A stretch of DNA of 64,000 nt from an uncultured Muribaculaceae bacterium (GTDB lineage Bacteria > Bacteroidota > Bacteroidia > Bacteroidales > Muribaculaceae): contig CAUBJF010000003.1 of NCBI GenBank assembly GCA_958436175.1, forward strand, positions 310,001-374,000, given 5' to 3'. The notes under the pieces were generated by a model. It was not told the origin of the DNA and ran no database searches. It saw only the letters and a program-made list of their open reading frames with translations. How positions within the stretch are numbered: the stretch's first letter is position 1; each line of letters opens with the position of its first letter. Position numbers and translations under genes: made by a program. Positions 17,021-25,427 of this stretch are shown here, piece by piece.

Positions 17021-17356
17021 ATGGATAAGACCATTGCACGGAATCTAAAGAAATTAAGAGAGACTGCCCGATACACCCAAGATGAGGTGGCGCAGGCTCT
17101 CGGCATCACACGCTCGGCTTATAGCAATTATGAATCGGGCGACAGGGAGGTGCCTTACGATGTCATTGAGAAGGCAAGTGATTTCTTCGGGTGTGATATG
17201 ACAGTATTGTTTGAGGAAAATGAGAATGCGGACGCTATGATTCTTGCATCCGCGTTCCGCATTGACGGAATTGCTCCTGAGGATGCAGGAGAGATAATGC
17301 GTTTCAAGGATATTGTAAAGTCTTACCTTAAAATGGAGGCAATAGAGACCAGATGA
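17021..17356 (+). CDS. XRE-family transcriptional regulator
   Basis: This encodes 111 residues. A helix-turn-helix of the Cro/CI type occupies about residues 5-62 (RNLKKLRETARYTQDEVAQALGITRSAYSNYESGDREVPYDVIEKASDFFGCDMTVLF). The C-terminal half is helical and may dimerise or bind the protease partner. It is the first gene after a canonical promoter and overlaps the ImmA-type gene by four bases. Together they resemble the ImmR-ImmA pair that controls mobile elements: the protease cleaves the repressor upon a signal. Confidence 0.9.
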   Translation: MDKTIARNLKKLRETARYTQDEVAQALGITRSAYSNYESGDREVPYDVIEKASDFFGCDMTVLFEENENADAMILASAFRIDGIAPEDAGEIMRFKDIVKSYLKMEAIETR

Positions 17357-18066
17357 AGGCGTCATTATTGAATCTTGTGGAAAGTCAGGTCTCTAAATTC
17401 CGTCAGATGACAGGATTGAGCGACAGCGAGGCGGTCAATCTCAAAAGTCTGCTGCTGAAGCTGAACGTGTTAACCATATACAGACCGTTGTCAAAAGAAT
17501 TTTCGGGGATGAGCCTGAAAAGTGGCGACAGGCGGTTTATGCTTGTTAATTCCAACCATCCTAAATGTCGCCAACATTTCACCATCGCCCATGAACTGTA
17601 TCATTTGTATTTAGACCCGAATCCGACGCCTCACAACTGTACGGCAGAGGGTAAGAAAAGCGATGTGGAACAATGCGCGGATGCTTTTGCCCTTATGTTT
17701 CTTATGCCGGCGGACGGAGTGAGACAGATGATACCGGACAATGAACTGATGGCAGGTCGCGTGTCGCTGGCATCGGTATTGCGCATAGGGCATTATTTTT
17801 CCGTCTCCTTCTCAGCAGTTCTCAACCGCCTGTATGATCTGAAACTGATAGACCGTGGCGAGCGCGACACATTCAAGGGATACCCGGTGAAGAAAACTGC
17901 AAGAGAGTATGGTTATGACACGGCCCTATATGAGCCGGGCAATGAGAATCTTGTGATTGGAGATTTCGGAGAGAAAGCCCGCAGACTTTTCGACAGGGAG
18001 ATAATTTCCGAAGGACACTACATGGAACTGTTACACAAAATCGGCATAGATGACAACGAAGACTAA
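17353..18066 (+). CDS. ImmA/IrrE-family zinc metallopeptidase
   Basis: This encodes 237 residues. The zinc site is His80-Glu-Leu-Tyr-His84 (FTIAHELYHLYLD) with a downstream third ligand region around Glu106-Asp110 (VEQCADAFALMFLMPA), exactly the DUF955/ImmA pattern. The N-terminal part (SEAVNLKSLLLKLNVLTIYRPLS) and the C-terminal part look helical. Its likely substrate is the XRE repressor encoded just upstream. It overlaps the following PIN-like gene by 17 bases, so the three genes form one coupled unit. Confidence 0.9.
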   Translation: MKASLLNLVESQVSKFRQMTGLSDSEAVNLKSLLLKLNVLTIYRPLSKEFSGMSLKSGDRRFMLVNSNHPKCRQHFTIAHELYHLYLDPNPTPHNCTAEGKKSDVEQCADAFALMFLMPADGVRQMIPDNELMAGRVSLASVLRIGHYFSVSFSAVLNRLYDLKLIDRGERDTFKGYPVKKTAREYGYDTALYEPGNENLVIGDFGEKARRLFDREIISEGHYMELLHKIGIDDNED

Positions 18067-18939
18067 AATCGTGCTTGATGCCGATGTAATCATCCATTTT
18101 GTCAAGGTCGGGCAATTCAGTCTTCTTCTTGACATATTCCCGGAATATCAGTATCTGATACTTGATGTGGTATATGATGAAGTAACGGTAAACGGGCTGA
18201 CGAAAACCCAGATTGACAACACTCTCCAATTCTTTGCCTCACGCATTGTAAGAGCTTGTTTAATAATAAATGTTAACGACAGGGCTGTCAGTCGTCGAGC
18301 AGATTTTCGTTTGTGATGAGGAAGTTATGGGGTTCCATAACGACCGAAGAGCAAGCGGAAAGATGCCGGCGACTGACAGCTGGGAGGTAATTCCTACTAA
18401 TACTTTTACAATCAATCTGAAATTTCATTAATTTTTAAACTTACGGAAGATGGATTGAACTTGTTTATGTTGTCCTTCATTCGCATATCTTGGCCGCTTT
18501 TCGTCCTGCTTCTCAGTCGTGTACATCAAGTACACTCCTTCGTCGCAGAACAAAAATCCGCTCAAGCTATGCGACCCTGTCGTCAACATTTATTATTAAA
18601 CAAGCTCTAAATGTCAAGTTTGACCCTAAAGGAGAATCTCGATTTGAATATGCACGGCTGCGTAACACATTACTGTTAGGCAAGGGGGAAAGCGCCTGCA
18701 TGGTGTATTGCCGCGACAACAAGGATGTTCTCGGCAGCAGCAATCTCAAAGATATAAAGGAGTATTGTGCCAGTCATCAGATAACATATCTGACTACGAT
18801 TGATTTTCTCTACTATGCTTTCATCAGGAAGAAAATGACAAAAGAAGATGTAGCCGCCTTTATAGCGGAGGTCATATCCAAAGGCAGCAAGCTACCCTCT
18901 GTCGATATTGAGAAATATATCCCTACAAGCAGTATTTAA
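18050..18939 (+). pseudogene. PIN-like nuclease gene interrupted by a MITE-like element
   Basis: The 5' part (18050-18251) encodes MTTKTKIVLDADVIIHFVKVG and more, with Asp10/Asp12 and a later VVYDE (Asp43/Glu44), the acidic residues expected of PIN-like ribonucleases. The 3' part (18611-18939) encodes NVKFDPKGESRFEYARLRNTLLLGKGESACMVYCRDN, with GKGESA typical of the PIN core. Removing 18252-18610 (insert plus one TAA copy) restores a single 176-residue frame without other changes. The intact gene would be the third member of the XRE-protease operon, plausibly its toxin or effector; here it is disrupted. Confidence 0.85.
18252..18607. mobile_element. 356-bp MITE-like insertion with TAA target duplication
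   Basis: The ends are 33-bp terminal inverted repeats (18252-18284 and 18575-18607; outermost bases GAGCTTGTTTAATAATAAAT) with one mismatch. TAA flanks both sides (18249-18251, 18608-18610). No transposase is encoded. An 11-bp internal inverted repeat (GCTGTCAGTCG, 18284-18294, with CGACTGACAGC, 18370-18380) follows the left end. Three-base TNA-type duplications and GAG-starting ends resemble IS5-group elements such as IS1031, so it may be moved by such a transposase; that link is an inference. Confidence 0.88.
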
Positions 18940-19447
18940 GAAATGTCAATCAAATTGTTAGGAATTGCTAAATCGAACTCTCGGACTTGCGTAGCCGGGA
19001 TAAAATGACTAATTTTGCATTAGTGATTGGAGAGTCGGTAGAGACCGATTTTCAAAGCCGAAAACAAGGTCATAGACTTTGGCACTAAAACGGCACTATT
19101 AAAATTTTGTCAATTCTAACTATTTGATATAACTGCATTTAGACAAGTCGGCTTCGCCCCCTGCCTTTCCGCTGATAATAGGCTGTAAGTTTTTTGACTT
19201 GCAGCCTATTGTCGTAAGGGGGGGTGAGAACCCAAGGGTTCGTAACCGCGAAGTGCTTTGGTAGCGAAGCGGACAAAGAGTCTCTGCCTTTCCGCAAATG
19301 TCCAAGTCAAATACGCTGTAAGTCAACAAAGTGTAGCGTGTCTGATTTTATGTATGTGCAAAACACACATATAAATTCGTCTTGAGCCGCTGTAGCCGAT
19401 AGCTGCTATCTCGGTTAAATACAAGAATTTGATCAGGCCATCCATTA
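18940..19447 (+). other. Non-coding stretch likely holding the element/chromosome boundary
   Basis: No credible gene is seen in about 500 bases. A promoter-like pair TTG (18987-18989), 20 bases, TAATTTTG (19010-19017) lies at the left with no gene after it, so it could drive a small RNA. The overlapping CTAATTTTGC (19009-19018) also resembles the GTAnnTTTGC core used by CTnDOT-type integrases, with one mismatch. A 14-base stem (AATAGGCTGTAAGT 19177-19190, ACTTGCAGCCTATT 19197-19210) could end transcripts of the element. Beyond it the genes are chromosomal in character. Confidence 0.4.
19177..19210. terminator. Strong hairpin in the boundary region
   Basis: A 14-bp stem with a single G-T pair surrounds a 6-base T-rich loop. 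There is no long T-run after it on the plus strand. It lies downstream of the disrupted PIN gene and may stop element transcription before the chromosome. Confidence 0.5.
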
Positions 19448-19891
19448 TTAGTCGTTTTGGAGCAGGAAGCGATGGGCGGCGAGATATTTTGAGAAACGGG
19501 CAGACATGTCCGGCGTCATGCTTTCGAGCCGGAATATGTCGAGGTTGTCTTCGAGGTCATGGAGCTTGACGGCGCGTCCCAGTGGATTTTGTTTTGCACG
19601 GGCGACAAAATCCTCGTAACTTTCGCCATCTCGCTTCGTTACGGACAGTATGCCGTCGACGACCGTCTGTGGGAATCCTTGCGAAAGGAGATAATCGGCG
19701 GTGACATCGGTGTCCTCGATGGTGTCGTGCAGGAGTGCGACCATCTTTTCTTCGTCGGTGCTGCAACGCATGGCGACGCGCATAGGGTGCTGGAAATAGG
19801 CGCATCCCATCTTGTCGCGCTGGCCGGAATGCTTTGTCACGCAGATTATGGCGGCCTTGTCGAGGAGCCCGGCGGTTTGTTCTTTGTTCAT
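19448..19891 (-). CDS. Small HD-domain alarmone hydrolase-like protein
   Basis: This encodes 147 residues. HD-type metal ligands are visible: His21 (TKHSGQ), His35 (YFQHPMRVA), His55-Asp56 (ALLHDTIEDTDVT) and a later LHDLEDNLDIFRL block. This is the RelA/SpoT hydrolase-domain pattern found in MESH1-like small alarmone hydrolases, which cleave (p)ppGpp. No synthetase or regulatory domain is present, so it would act alone. It is transcribed away from the tRNA cluster. A general nucleotide phosphohydrolase role is the main alternative. Confidence 0.82.
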   Translation of the reverse strand: MNKEQTAGLLDKAAIICVTKHSGQRDKMGCAYFQHPMRVAMRCSTDEEKMVALLHDTIEDTDVTADYLLSQGFPQTVVDGILSVTKRDGESYEDFVARAKQNPLGRAVKLHDLEDNLDIFRLESMTPDMSARFSKYLAAHRFLLQND

Positions 19892-19937
19892 TGGGGGCAG
19901 GAGTTTCGATTAATCTTGGGACGGGTTAATTAAAGCA

Positions 19938-19980
19938 GAAAATCCGCAGGCTGTTCGCGAAGAACTGCTTGCGGATTTTC
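19938..19980 (-). terminator. Terminator after tRNA-Leu
   Basis: An 11-bp perfect stem (GAAAATCCGCA 19938-19948, TGCGGATTTTC 19970-19980) lies five bases after the 3' end of tRNA-Leu in the minus direction and is followed by a T-containing stretch. It fits termination of the three-tRNA transcript. Confidence 0.7.
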
Positions 19981-19984
19981 AAAG

Positions 19985-20068
19985 TGTCCGAGATGAGATT
20001 CGAACTCACACAGCCGAACGGCCACTACCCCCTCAAAGTAGCGTGTCTACCAATTCCACCACCCGGAC
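19985..20068 (-). tRNA. tRNA-Leu (GAG anticodon)
   Basis: The minus strand folds into a class II tRNA: acceptor GTCCGGG pairs with CTCGGAC (one G-T pair), discriminator A. The anticodon stem CTACT/GGTAG encloses the loop TTGAGGG, giving anticodon GAG. A long variable arm and a T arm with GTTCGAATC follow. CCA is not encoded. It reads CUC/CUU leucine codons. Confidence 0.95.
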
Positions 20069-20112
20069 ATTTATATCTTTCAGCTTCAGGGTAGGCAAGC
20101 AAAAGAAGTTAG

Positions 20113-20185
<73 letters not shown>

Positions 20186-20260
20186 AAATATTGCGAAGTT
20201 TGTTCTTGCTTGTCTGCCTTGACGGCTTAAGACATGTATTTTTAAAGTACTCTTTTTTAG

Positions 20261-20333
<73 letters not shown>

Positions 20334-20497
20334 GTTGGCTTTTTTGCTTTTGCGATGCAAAGTTAGACATTTCTGTGATACTGACCAAATATTCCGGCGA
20401 CTTTTTTTGATAAAAATGAATCCCGGTTTTTATTGGCTTGAATGTCAGCACTATATGGCTGGCGCTTTTTTCGATTTTGAAAAGTTGCCCGCTCCCG

Positions 20498-20528
20498 TTG
20501 TGCTTCATATAGAAAAGTGCTAACTTTG
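20498..20528 (+). promoter_or_regulatory. Promoter of the secreted alpha/beta hydrolase
   Basis: TTG at 20498-20500, exactly 20 bases, then TAACTTTG at 20521-20528: a perfect Bacteroidales promoter, ending 20 bases before the start codon. Confidence 0.8.
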
Positions 20529-20548
20529 CCGCCAACAAAAATGGTACT

Positions 20549-21421
20549 ATGAAAAGAATAATTCTTGCTTCTATCGCATGCCTATGCCTCTGGCAGGCTA
20601 AAGCTGCCGAGCCTATCGCTATCCCTCTCTGGCCTGAGGGTGCTCCTGTTTCCAATGGTCTCCCTTCCGATTCAGAGAAAGGGCCGAACGAATGGGGATG
20701 GATAACCGATGTGTCTGTCCCTGTCCTCTATGTCTATCCGGCAGAGAAACCAAACGGATCCATGGTCATCGCATGTCCCGGAGGAGCCTATGGCGGCCTT
20801 GCAAGCTGGCATGAAGGAAGCGACTGGGCAGAATGGATGAATGAGCGCGGCACTACTTTCGCGGTCCTGAAATACCGTATGCCCTGCGGTCATCGCGAAG
20901 TTCCTGTCGAAGATGGTCGTCGTGCCATGGAGATAGCCAGGGAAAGGGCTGCCAGGTGGGGTGTCGATACCCGGCGCATCGGGGTTATGGGCTTCTCGGC
21001 GGGAGGGCATTTTGCCGCCTCGCTTGCCAATCTCTATGGCGATGCCCCTCACCGTCCGGACTTTCAGATACTGTTCTATCCTGTAATTACTATGGGCCCG
21101 GCCACTCATGAGGGTTCTCGAGACAATCTCCTCGGCAAAGATGCGACTCAGGAGGCTATCGAAGCTTACAGCCTTGAGAAGCGTGTGACTAAGGATACCC
21201 CGGCAGCGTTTATAGTTCTTGCTGCCGACGACGACGTTGTTCCGGCGGTCAATTCGCTGGACTATGCCAAATCGCTCGTCGATAATGGTGTGAAAGTCGA
21301 CCTGCATGTCTACCCTAAAGGCGGTCATGGCTGGGGTTTCCGCGACAGTTTCCCGTCCTCGGCTATGATGAAGGCGGAGCTGGAGGCATGGCTGAGCCGT
21401 TACGCTAAAGCAGAACAATAA
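20549..21421 (+). CDS. Secreted alpha/beta-hydrolase (carbohydrate-esterase-like)
   Basis: This encodes 290 residues with a signal peptide (about 1-19, ending AKA). The oxyanion motif CPGGAYGG (76-83), nucleophile Ser150 in GFSAGG, an acidic site around Asp227-229 (AADDDVVP) and His260 (GGHGWG) form a standard catalytic triad. The GGAY/GFSAGGH pattern is that of BD-FAE/acetyl-xylan-esterase-like enzymes, so removal of acyl groups from plant glycans in the periplasm is likely. It lies beside the xylose operon, which fits xylan use, but it has its own promoter. Confidence 0.85.
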   Translation: MKRIILASIACLCLWQAKAAEPIAIPLWPEGAPVSNGLPSDSEKGPNEWGWITDVSVPVLYVYPAEKPNGSMVIACPGGAYGGLASWHEGSDWAEWMNERGTTFAVLKYRMPCGHREVPVEDGRRAMEIARERAARWGVDTRRIGVMGFSAGGHFAASLANLYGDAPHRPDFQILFYPVITMGPATHEGSRDNLLGKDATQEAIEAYSLEKRVTKDTPAAFIVLAADDDVVPAVNSLDYAKSLVDNGVKVDLHVYPKGGHGWGFRDSFPSSAMMKAELEAWLSRYAKAEQ

Positions 21422-21585
21422 AAAAAGGCCAAGGTTGCCCCCGGCCTGAAAAGGTGATATTAAATCATGTAGTTCGGCTTTTAGATGAGGCCAGAAAATT
21501 TCCTTTTCGTTTATTATAACGTCGTGCTCTGATAATAGTTCACGGCTCCGGAACTTATTGTATTTCGTAAGATTTAACGTGTTTT

Positions 21586-21620
21586 AACCATGGCATACCG
21601 AGTATGTCATGGTTTCTTTT
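21586..21620 (+). terminator. Hairpin with T-rich tail
   Basis: AACCATGGCATA (21586-21597) pairs with TATGTCATGGTT (21603-21614) with one mismatch and a 5-base loop, followed by TTCTTTT. It could end the hydrolase transcript. Confidence 0.55.
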
Positions 21621-21769
21621 GTAATATACATATATTCAGTGAAATATGCAGCTCTCATGGTTGGATAGACTCACGGACACGATTCGTAAGAGAGAACTTC
21701 GGGCAGACGAAATGAGGCCTCCGTTCGTGGGGCTTATTGTATTAATTACGATATTTTGCCGTACTCGAT

Positions 21770-21800
21770 TTGCAATTGAGGCCGCCTCATAATAATTTTG
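21770..21800 (+). promoter_or_regulatory. Promoter of the xylose operon
   Basis: TTG at 21770-21772, 20 bases, then TAATTTTG at 21793-21800: an exact Bacteroidales promoter 22 bases before the regulator gene start. It would drive regulator, xylB and xylA together, so the regulator controls its own level. Confidence 0.8.
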
Positions 21801-21822
21801 CAACATCTAAGCACCCGAATCA

Positions 21823-22578
21823 ATGCCACAGAATACAGTCCACAATAACGAAAAGACACGGCCTGCGACCCCGTTGGCCCTGCATCATATTTCTGTCGAC
21901 TGTGTCGTAGCCGCATTCGACGGGCAGAAGCTCCGCGTGTTGCTCCTCCGACGCAAGATCGAGGAAGACGGTCGCGAGATACTCGACTATAAGCTGCCCG
22001 GCGCTCTCATCTATCTCGACGAAGACCTCGATGCCGCGTCCGGAAGGATACTCAAAGAACTGTGTGGTCTCAAGGTATCCGAGATGCACCAGTTCAAAGC
22101 CTATGGGTCGAAAGACCGCACACGGGCCACTCGCGATGTCTTCTGGCTTGAGAAAGCGCAGAACGTCAGGGTCGAGCGTATCGTAACCATAGCCTATTTC
22201 GGCATGGTCAAACTAAGTTCGCGAATCATTTCGCGTACAAGTAATTACGGAGCCGAATGGATCGAAGTCGACAGTCTTCCCTCTCTCGCCTTCGACCACA
22301 GCCAGATAGTCAGCGATGCAGTCGCTTTCCTGAGACGTTCGGCCGAGAGCGAACCGTCGCTGCTTTTCGACCTCCTCCCGGCGAAGTTCACGGCCAACAC
22401 AATGAGGATTCTCTACGAAGCCGTCTCGGGACGCACTTTCGATATCGGGAATTTCCATAAACGCATCAAGGCGATGAGCTATGTCGTACCCCTCGACGAG
22501 TACGAGACCGATGTCAGCCACCGTGCCGCCCGTTTCTTCCGCTTCGACCGAATAATATATAATAAAACACGAAAATAA
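21823..22578 (+). CDS. NUDIX-domain sugar-responsive transcriptional regulator
   Basis: This encodes 251 residues. Residues about 20-160 form a NUDIX fold, but the catalytic box is broken: where REUxEExGU is expected the sequence reads ASGRILKELCGL, so hydrolysis is unlikely. Residues about 170-251 form a winged-helix domain (LLPAKFTANTMRILYEAVSGRTFDIGNFHKRIKAMSYV). This matches Bacteroides NUDIX-type regulators such as the arabinose repressor AraR, in which the NUDIX fold binds a sugar. Its place at the head of the xylB-xylA operon suggests it senses xylose or xylulose. Confidence 0.85.
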   Translation: MPQNTVHNNEKTRPATPLALHHISVDCVVAAFDGQKLRVLLLRRKIEEDGREILDYKLPGALIYLDEDLDAASGRILKELCGLKVSEMHQFKAYGSKDRTRATRDVFWLEKAQNVRVERIVTIAYFGMVKLSSRIISRTSNYGAEWIEVDSLPSLAFDHSQIVSDAVAFLRRSAESEPSLLFDLLPAKFTANTMRILYEAVSGRTFDIGNFHKRIKAMSYVVPLDEYETDVSHRAARFFRFDRIIYNKTRK

Positions 22579-22590
22579 TACCATATCAAC

Positions 22591-24096
22591 ATGTACCTAT
22601 TAGGCTATGACGTAGGAAGTTCGTCGGTGAAGGCAGCTCTTGTCGACGCAGAGTCGGGCAGGTGCCTCGCAGCTGATTTCTTCCCCAAGACAGAAGCCCC
22701 TATCAAGGCTCTCAAGGCCGGATGGGCGGAGCAGAACCCCGAATCGTGGTGGAAATATCTTAAAGAGGCGACAGCTTCCATCCTTGCCGAGACCAAGGTT
22801 GACCCCAAGGATATTAAAGCAATAGGAATAAGCTACCAGATGCACGGACTGGTGGCACTGGATTCGTCGCTCAACGTCCTTCGTGATGCTATTATATGGT
22901 GCGATTCACGCGGTGTGCCCTATGGCCGTAAGGCTTTCGACGAACTCGGAGCCGAAGCAGTCCTTCCCCGACTCCTCAACCAGCCCGGCAATTTCACAGC
23001 CTCCAAGCTTGCATGGGTCAAGGAGAACGAGCCCGAACTTTTCGACAAGATCTACAAGGTGATGCTGCCCGGCGACTATATAGCTTGGCGACTCACCGGT
23101 GAGATTTCGACAAACCCCGAAGGACTTTCGGAATACATGCTCTGGGATTTCAAGGAGAACCGCCCGGCACGTTTCCTGATGGAATATTTCGGTTTCGACG
23201 AAGCTATCTTCCCCACCGTGCAGCCAACATTCTCCAATCAGGGATGCCTCACAGTCGATGTAGCCCGTGAACTTGGACTCGCCCCGGGCACACCGGTAAC
23301 TTACCGCGCCGGCGACCAGCCTAACAACGCGCTGTCGCTCAATGTTTTCGAGCCGGGCGAAGTCGCTTCGACAGCTGGCACTTCAGGCGTTGTCTACGGC
23401 ATCAACGGAACCACCGACTATGACCCCCTTTCGCGTGTCAACAACTTTGCGCATGTCAACCATACTGTCGAGGCTCCGCGTATCGGCGTGATGACCTGTA
23501 TCAGCGGAACAGGCATTCTCAACAGCTGGATCAAGCGCAATGCATGTCCCGACGGCATATCATACAGCGCGATGAACGACCTTGCCGCCCGGATTGCCCC
23601 CGGTAGCGAAGGCGTATGCGTTCTTCCCTTCGGCAACGGGGCTGAACGTGTGCTCGAGAACCGTGATCCAGGTTGCTCCTTCCACGGAATCAATTTCAAT
23701 ATCCACGACCGCCGTCATCTTCTCCGCGCAGCCCAGGAAGGTATCGTCTTCTCCTTCATGTACGGTATGGAAGTGATGCAGGGCATGGGCATGAAGATAG
23801 AGCGCATACATGCAGGGGAAGCCAATATGTTCCTTAGCCCGGTCTTCCGTGAGACGCTCGCCGGTGTATCGAACGCAGCCATCGACCTCTATGATACCGA
23901 CGGTGCCGTCGGAGCCGCGCGTGGAGCAGGTATCGGTGCCGGTATATATGCTTCTCCAAAAGAGGCTTTTGCGACCCTGTCGCTCAAGCAGACTACATTG
24001 CCCCCGGCCGACCGCACTCCCTATCTCGAGGCTTATGGCCGATGGAAAGAATACCTCCTCAAGACTATCAAAGAAAATAACAATATAACAGATTAA
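22591..24096 (+). CDS. xylB: Xylulokinase
   Basis: This encodes 501 residues of the FGGY sugar-kinase family. GYDVGSSSVKAALVD (5-19) is the phosphate-binding motif, SYQMHGLV (81-88) is diagnostic for xylulokinases, and catalytic Asp242 lies in RAGDQPNNAL. It phosphorylates D-xylulose to xylulose 5-phosphate for the pentose phosphate pathway. It follows the regulator by 12 bases and precedes xylA by 11. Length is normal for the family. Confidence 0.95.
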   Translation: MYLLGYDVGSSSVKAALVDAESGRCLAADFFPKTEAPIKALKAGWAEQNPESWWKYLKEATASILAETKVDPKDIKAIGISYQMHGLVALDSSLNVLRDAIIWCDSRGVPYGRKAFDELGAEAVLPRLLNQPGNFTASKLAWVKENEPELFDKIYKVMLPGDYIAWRLTGEISTNPEGLSEYMLWDFKENRPARFLMEYFGFDEAIFPTVQPTFSNQGCLTVDVARELGLAPGTPVTYRAGDQPNNALSLNVFEPGEVASTAGTSGVVYGINGTTDYDPLSRVNNFAHVNHTVEAPRIGVMTCISGTGILNSWIKRNACPDGISYSAMNDLAARIAPGSEGVCVLPFGNGAERVLENRDPGCSFHGINFNIHDRRHLLRAAQEGIVFSFMYGMEVMQGMGMKIERIHAGEANMFLSPVFRETLAGVSNAAIDLYDTDGAVGAARGAGIGAGIYASPKEAFATLSLKQTTLPPADRTPYLEAYGRWKEYLLKTIKENNNITD

Positions 24097-24107
24097 TATA
24101 CAAAGAA

Positions 24108-25427
24108 ATGGCAAACAAGGAATACTTCCCCACGGTAGGGAAAATCAAATTCGAAGGTACCGAAAGCCACAACCCTATGGCATTCCGTTACTACGATGCA
24201 GAACGCGTCGTCCTCGGCAAACCCATGAAAGAATGGCTTAAATTCGCTATGGCTTGGTGGCATACCCTCTGCGCAGAAGGCGGCGACCAGTTCGGAGTGG
24301 GGACAAAGAAGTTCCCCTGGAACGAAGGTAGCGATGCCATGACAGTGGCAAAGCAGAAAGCCGATGCAGGCTTCGAAATCATGCAGAAACTCGGTATCGA
24401 ATATTTCTGCTTCCATGATACAGACCTTATAGGCGACCTTGGAGACGATATCGCTGACTACGAGAAACGCATGAAGGAAATCACAGCCTACCTCAAGGAA
24501 AAGATGGCCGCCACAGGCATCAAGAACCTCTGGGGTACAGCCAATGTGTTCGGCAACGCCCGTTATATGAACGGTGCAGCCACTAACCCCGACTTCGACG
24601 TCGTTGCACGTGCATGCGTGCAGATCAAGAACGCCATGGACGCTACTATCGCCCTCGGGGGCACCAACTATGTGTTCTGGGGTGGACGTGAAGGCTATAT
24701 GAGCCTCCTTAACACCGACCAGAAGCGCGAAAAAGAACATCTCGCAACCATGCTCCGCATGGCCCGCGACTATGCGCGTGCAAACGGTTTCAAGGGTACA
24801 TTCCTCATCGAACCGAAACCCATGGAACCCAGCAAGCATCAGTATGATGTCGACACAGAGACAGTTATCGGTTTCCTCAAGGCCCACGGACTCGAAAAGG
24901 ATTTCAAGGTGAACATCGAAGTGAACCACGCAACTCTCGCCGGTCATACTTTCGAACATGAACTCTGCGTTGCTGTCGACAACAACATGCTCGGCTCTAT
25001 CGATGCCAACCGTGGCGACTACCAGAACGGCTGGGATACCGACCAGTTCCCCATCGACAACTATGAGCTCACCCAGGCCATGATGCAGATTATTCGCAAT
25101 GGTGGTTTCGGCAACGGCGGTACTAACTTCGATGCCAAGACACGTCGCAACAGCACCGATCTCGAAGACATCTTCATCGCCCACATCGCCGGTATGGACG
25201 CTATGGCCCGCGCCCTCCTCTGTGCAGCCGACATACTCGAGAAATCTCCCTACAAGAAGATGGTAGCCGAGCGCTATGCAAGCTTCGATGCCGGAGAAGG
25301 CAAGAAGTTCGAAGACGGCGCCATGAGCCTCGAAGACGTTGTGGCTTATGCCAAGACGCAGCCAGAACCTGCCCGGACCAGCGGCAAGCAGGAACTCTAC
25401 GAGGCTATCGTCAATATGTACTGCTAA
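24108..25427 (+). CDS. xylA: Xylose isomerase
   Basis: This encodes 439 residues, the class II length. CFHDTDL (101-107) carries catalytic His103 and Asp106; metal-binding segments appear as IEPKPMEPSKHQYD and NIEVNHATLAGHTFEHEL (about 230-285) and DANRGDYQNGWDTDQFP. It converts D-xylose to D-xylulose, feeding XylB. Strong bias to C-ending codons suggests high expression. The stop overlaps rarA on the opposite strand by four bases; no xylose transporter gene is present next to it. Confidence 0.97.
   Translation: MANKEYFPTVGKIKFEGTESHNPMAFRYYDAERVVLGKPMKEWLKFAMAWWHTLCAEGGDQFGVGTKKFPWNEGSDAMTVAKQKADAGFEIMQKLGIEYFCFHDTDLIGDLGDDIADYEKRMKEITAYLKEKMAATGIKNLWGTANVFGNARYMNGAATNPDFDVVARACVQIKNAMDATIALGGTNYVFWGGREGYMSLLNTDQKREKEHLATMLRMARDYARANGFKGTFLIEPKPMEPSKHQYDVDTETVIGFLKAHGLEKDFKVNIEVNHATLAGHTFEHELCVAVDNNMLGSIDANRGDYQNGWDTDQFPIDNYELTQAMMQIIRNGGFGNGGTNFDAKTRRNSTDLEDIFIAHIAGMDAMARALLCAADILEKSPYKKMVAERYASFDAGEGKKFEDGAMSLEDVVAYAKTQPEPARTSGKQELYEAIVNMYC

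Larger units (their letters stand above)
21422..21822 (+). other. Intergenic region before the xylose operon
   Basis: About 400 bases without a gene. A short stem AGGCC/GGCCT lies just after the hydrolase stop. A clearer hairpin with a T-rich tail follows at 21586-21620. The xylose operon promoter is at 21770-21800. The sequence around 21680-21760 holds no recognised operator, although the NUDIX-type regulator presumably binds near here. Confidence 0.5.

Noticed and set aside
18490..18939. A separate 149-residue gene starting inside the insertion
   Set aside because: Its first 40 codons come from the MITE-like element; the rest is the 3' half of the split PIN-like gene.
21422..21450. AGGCC/GGCCT stem right after the alpha/beta-hydrolase gene as main terminator
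   Set aside because: Its run of A lies before the stem on the plus strand, which suits the other direction only; the hairpin at 21586 is the better candidate.
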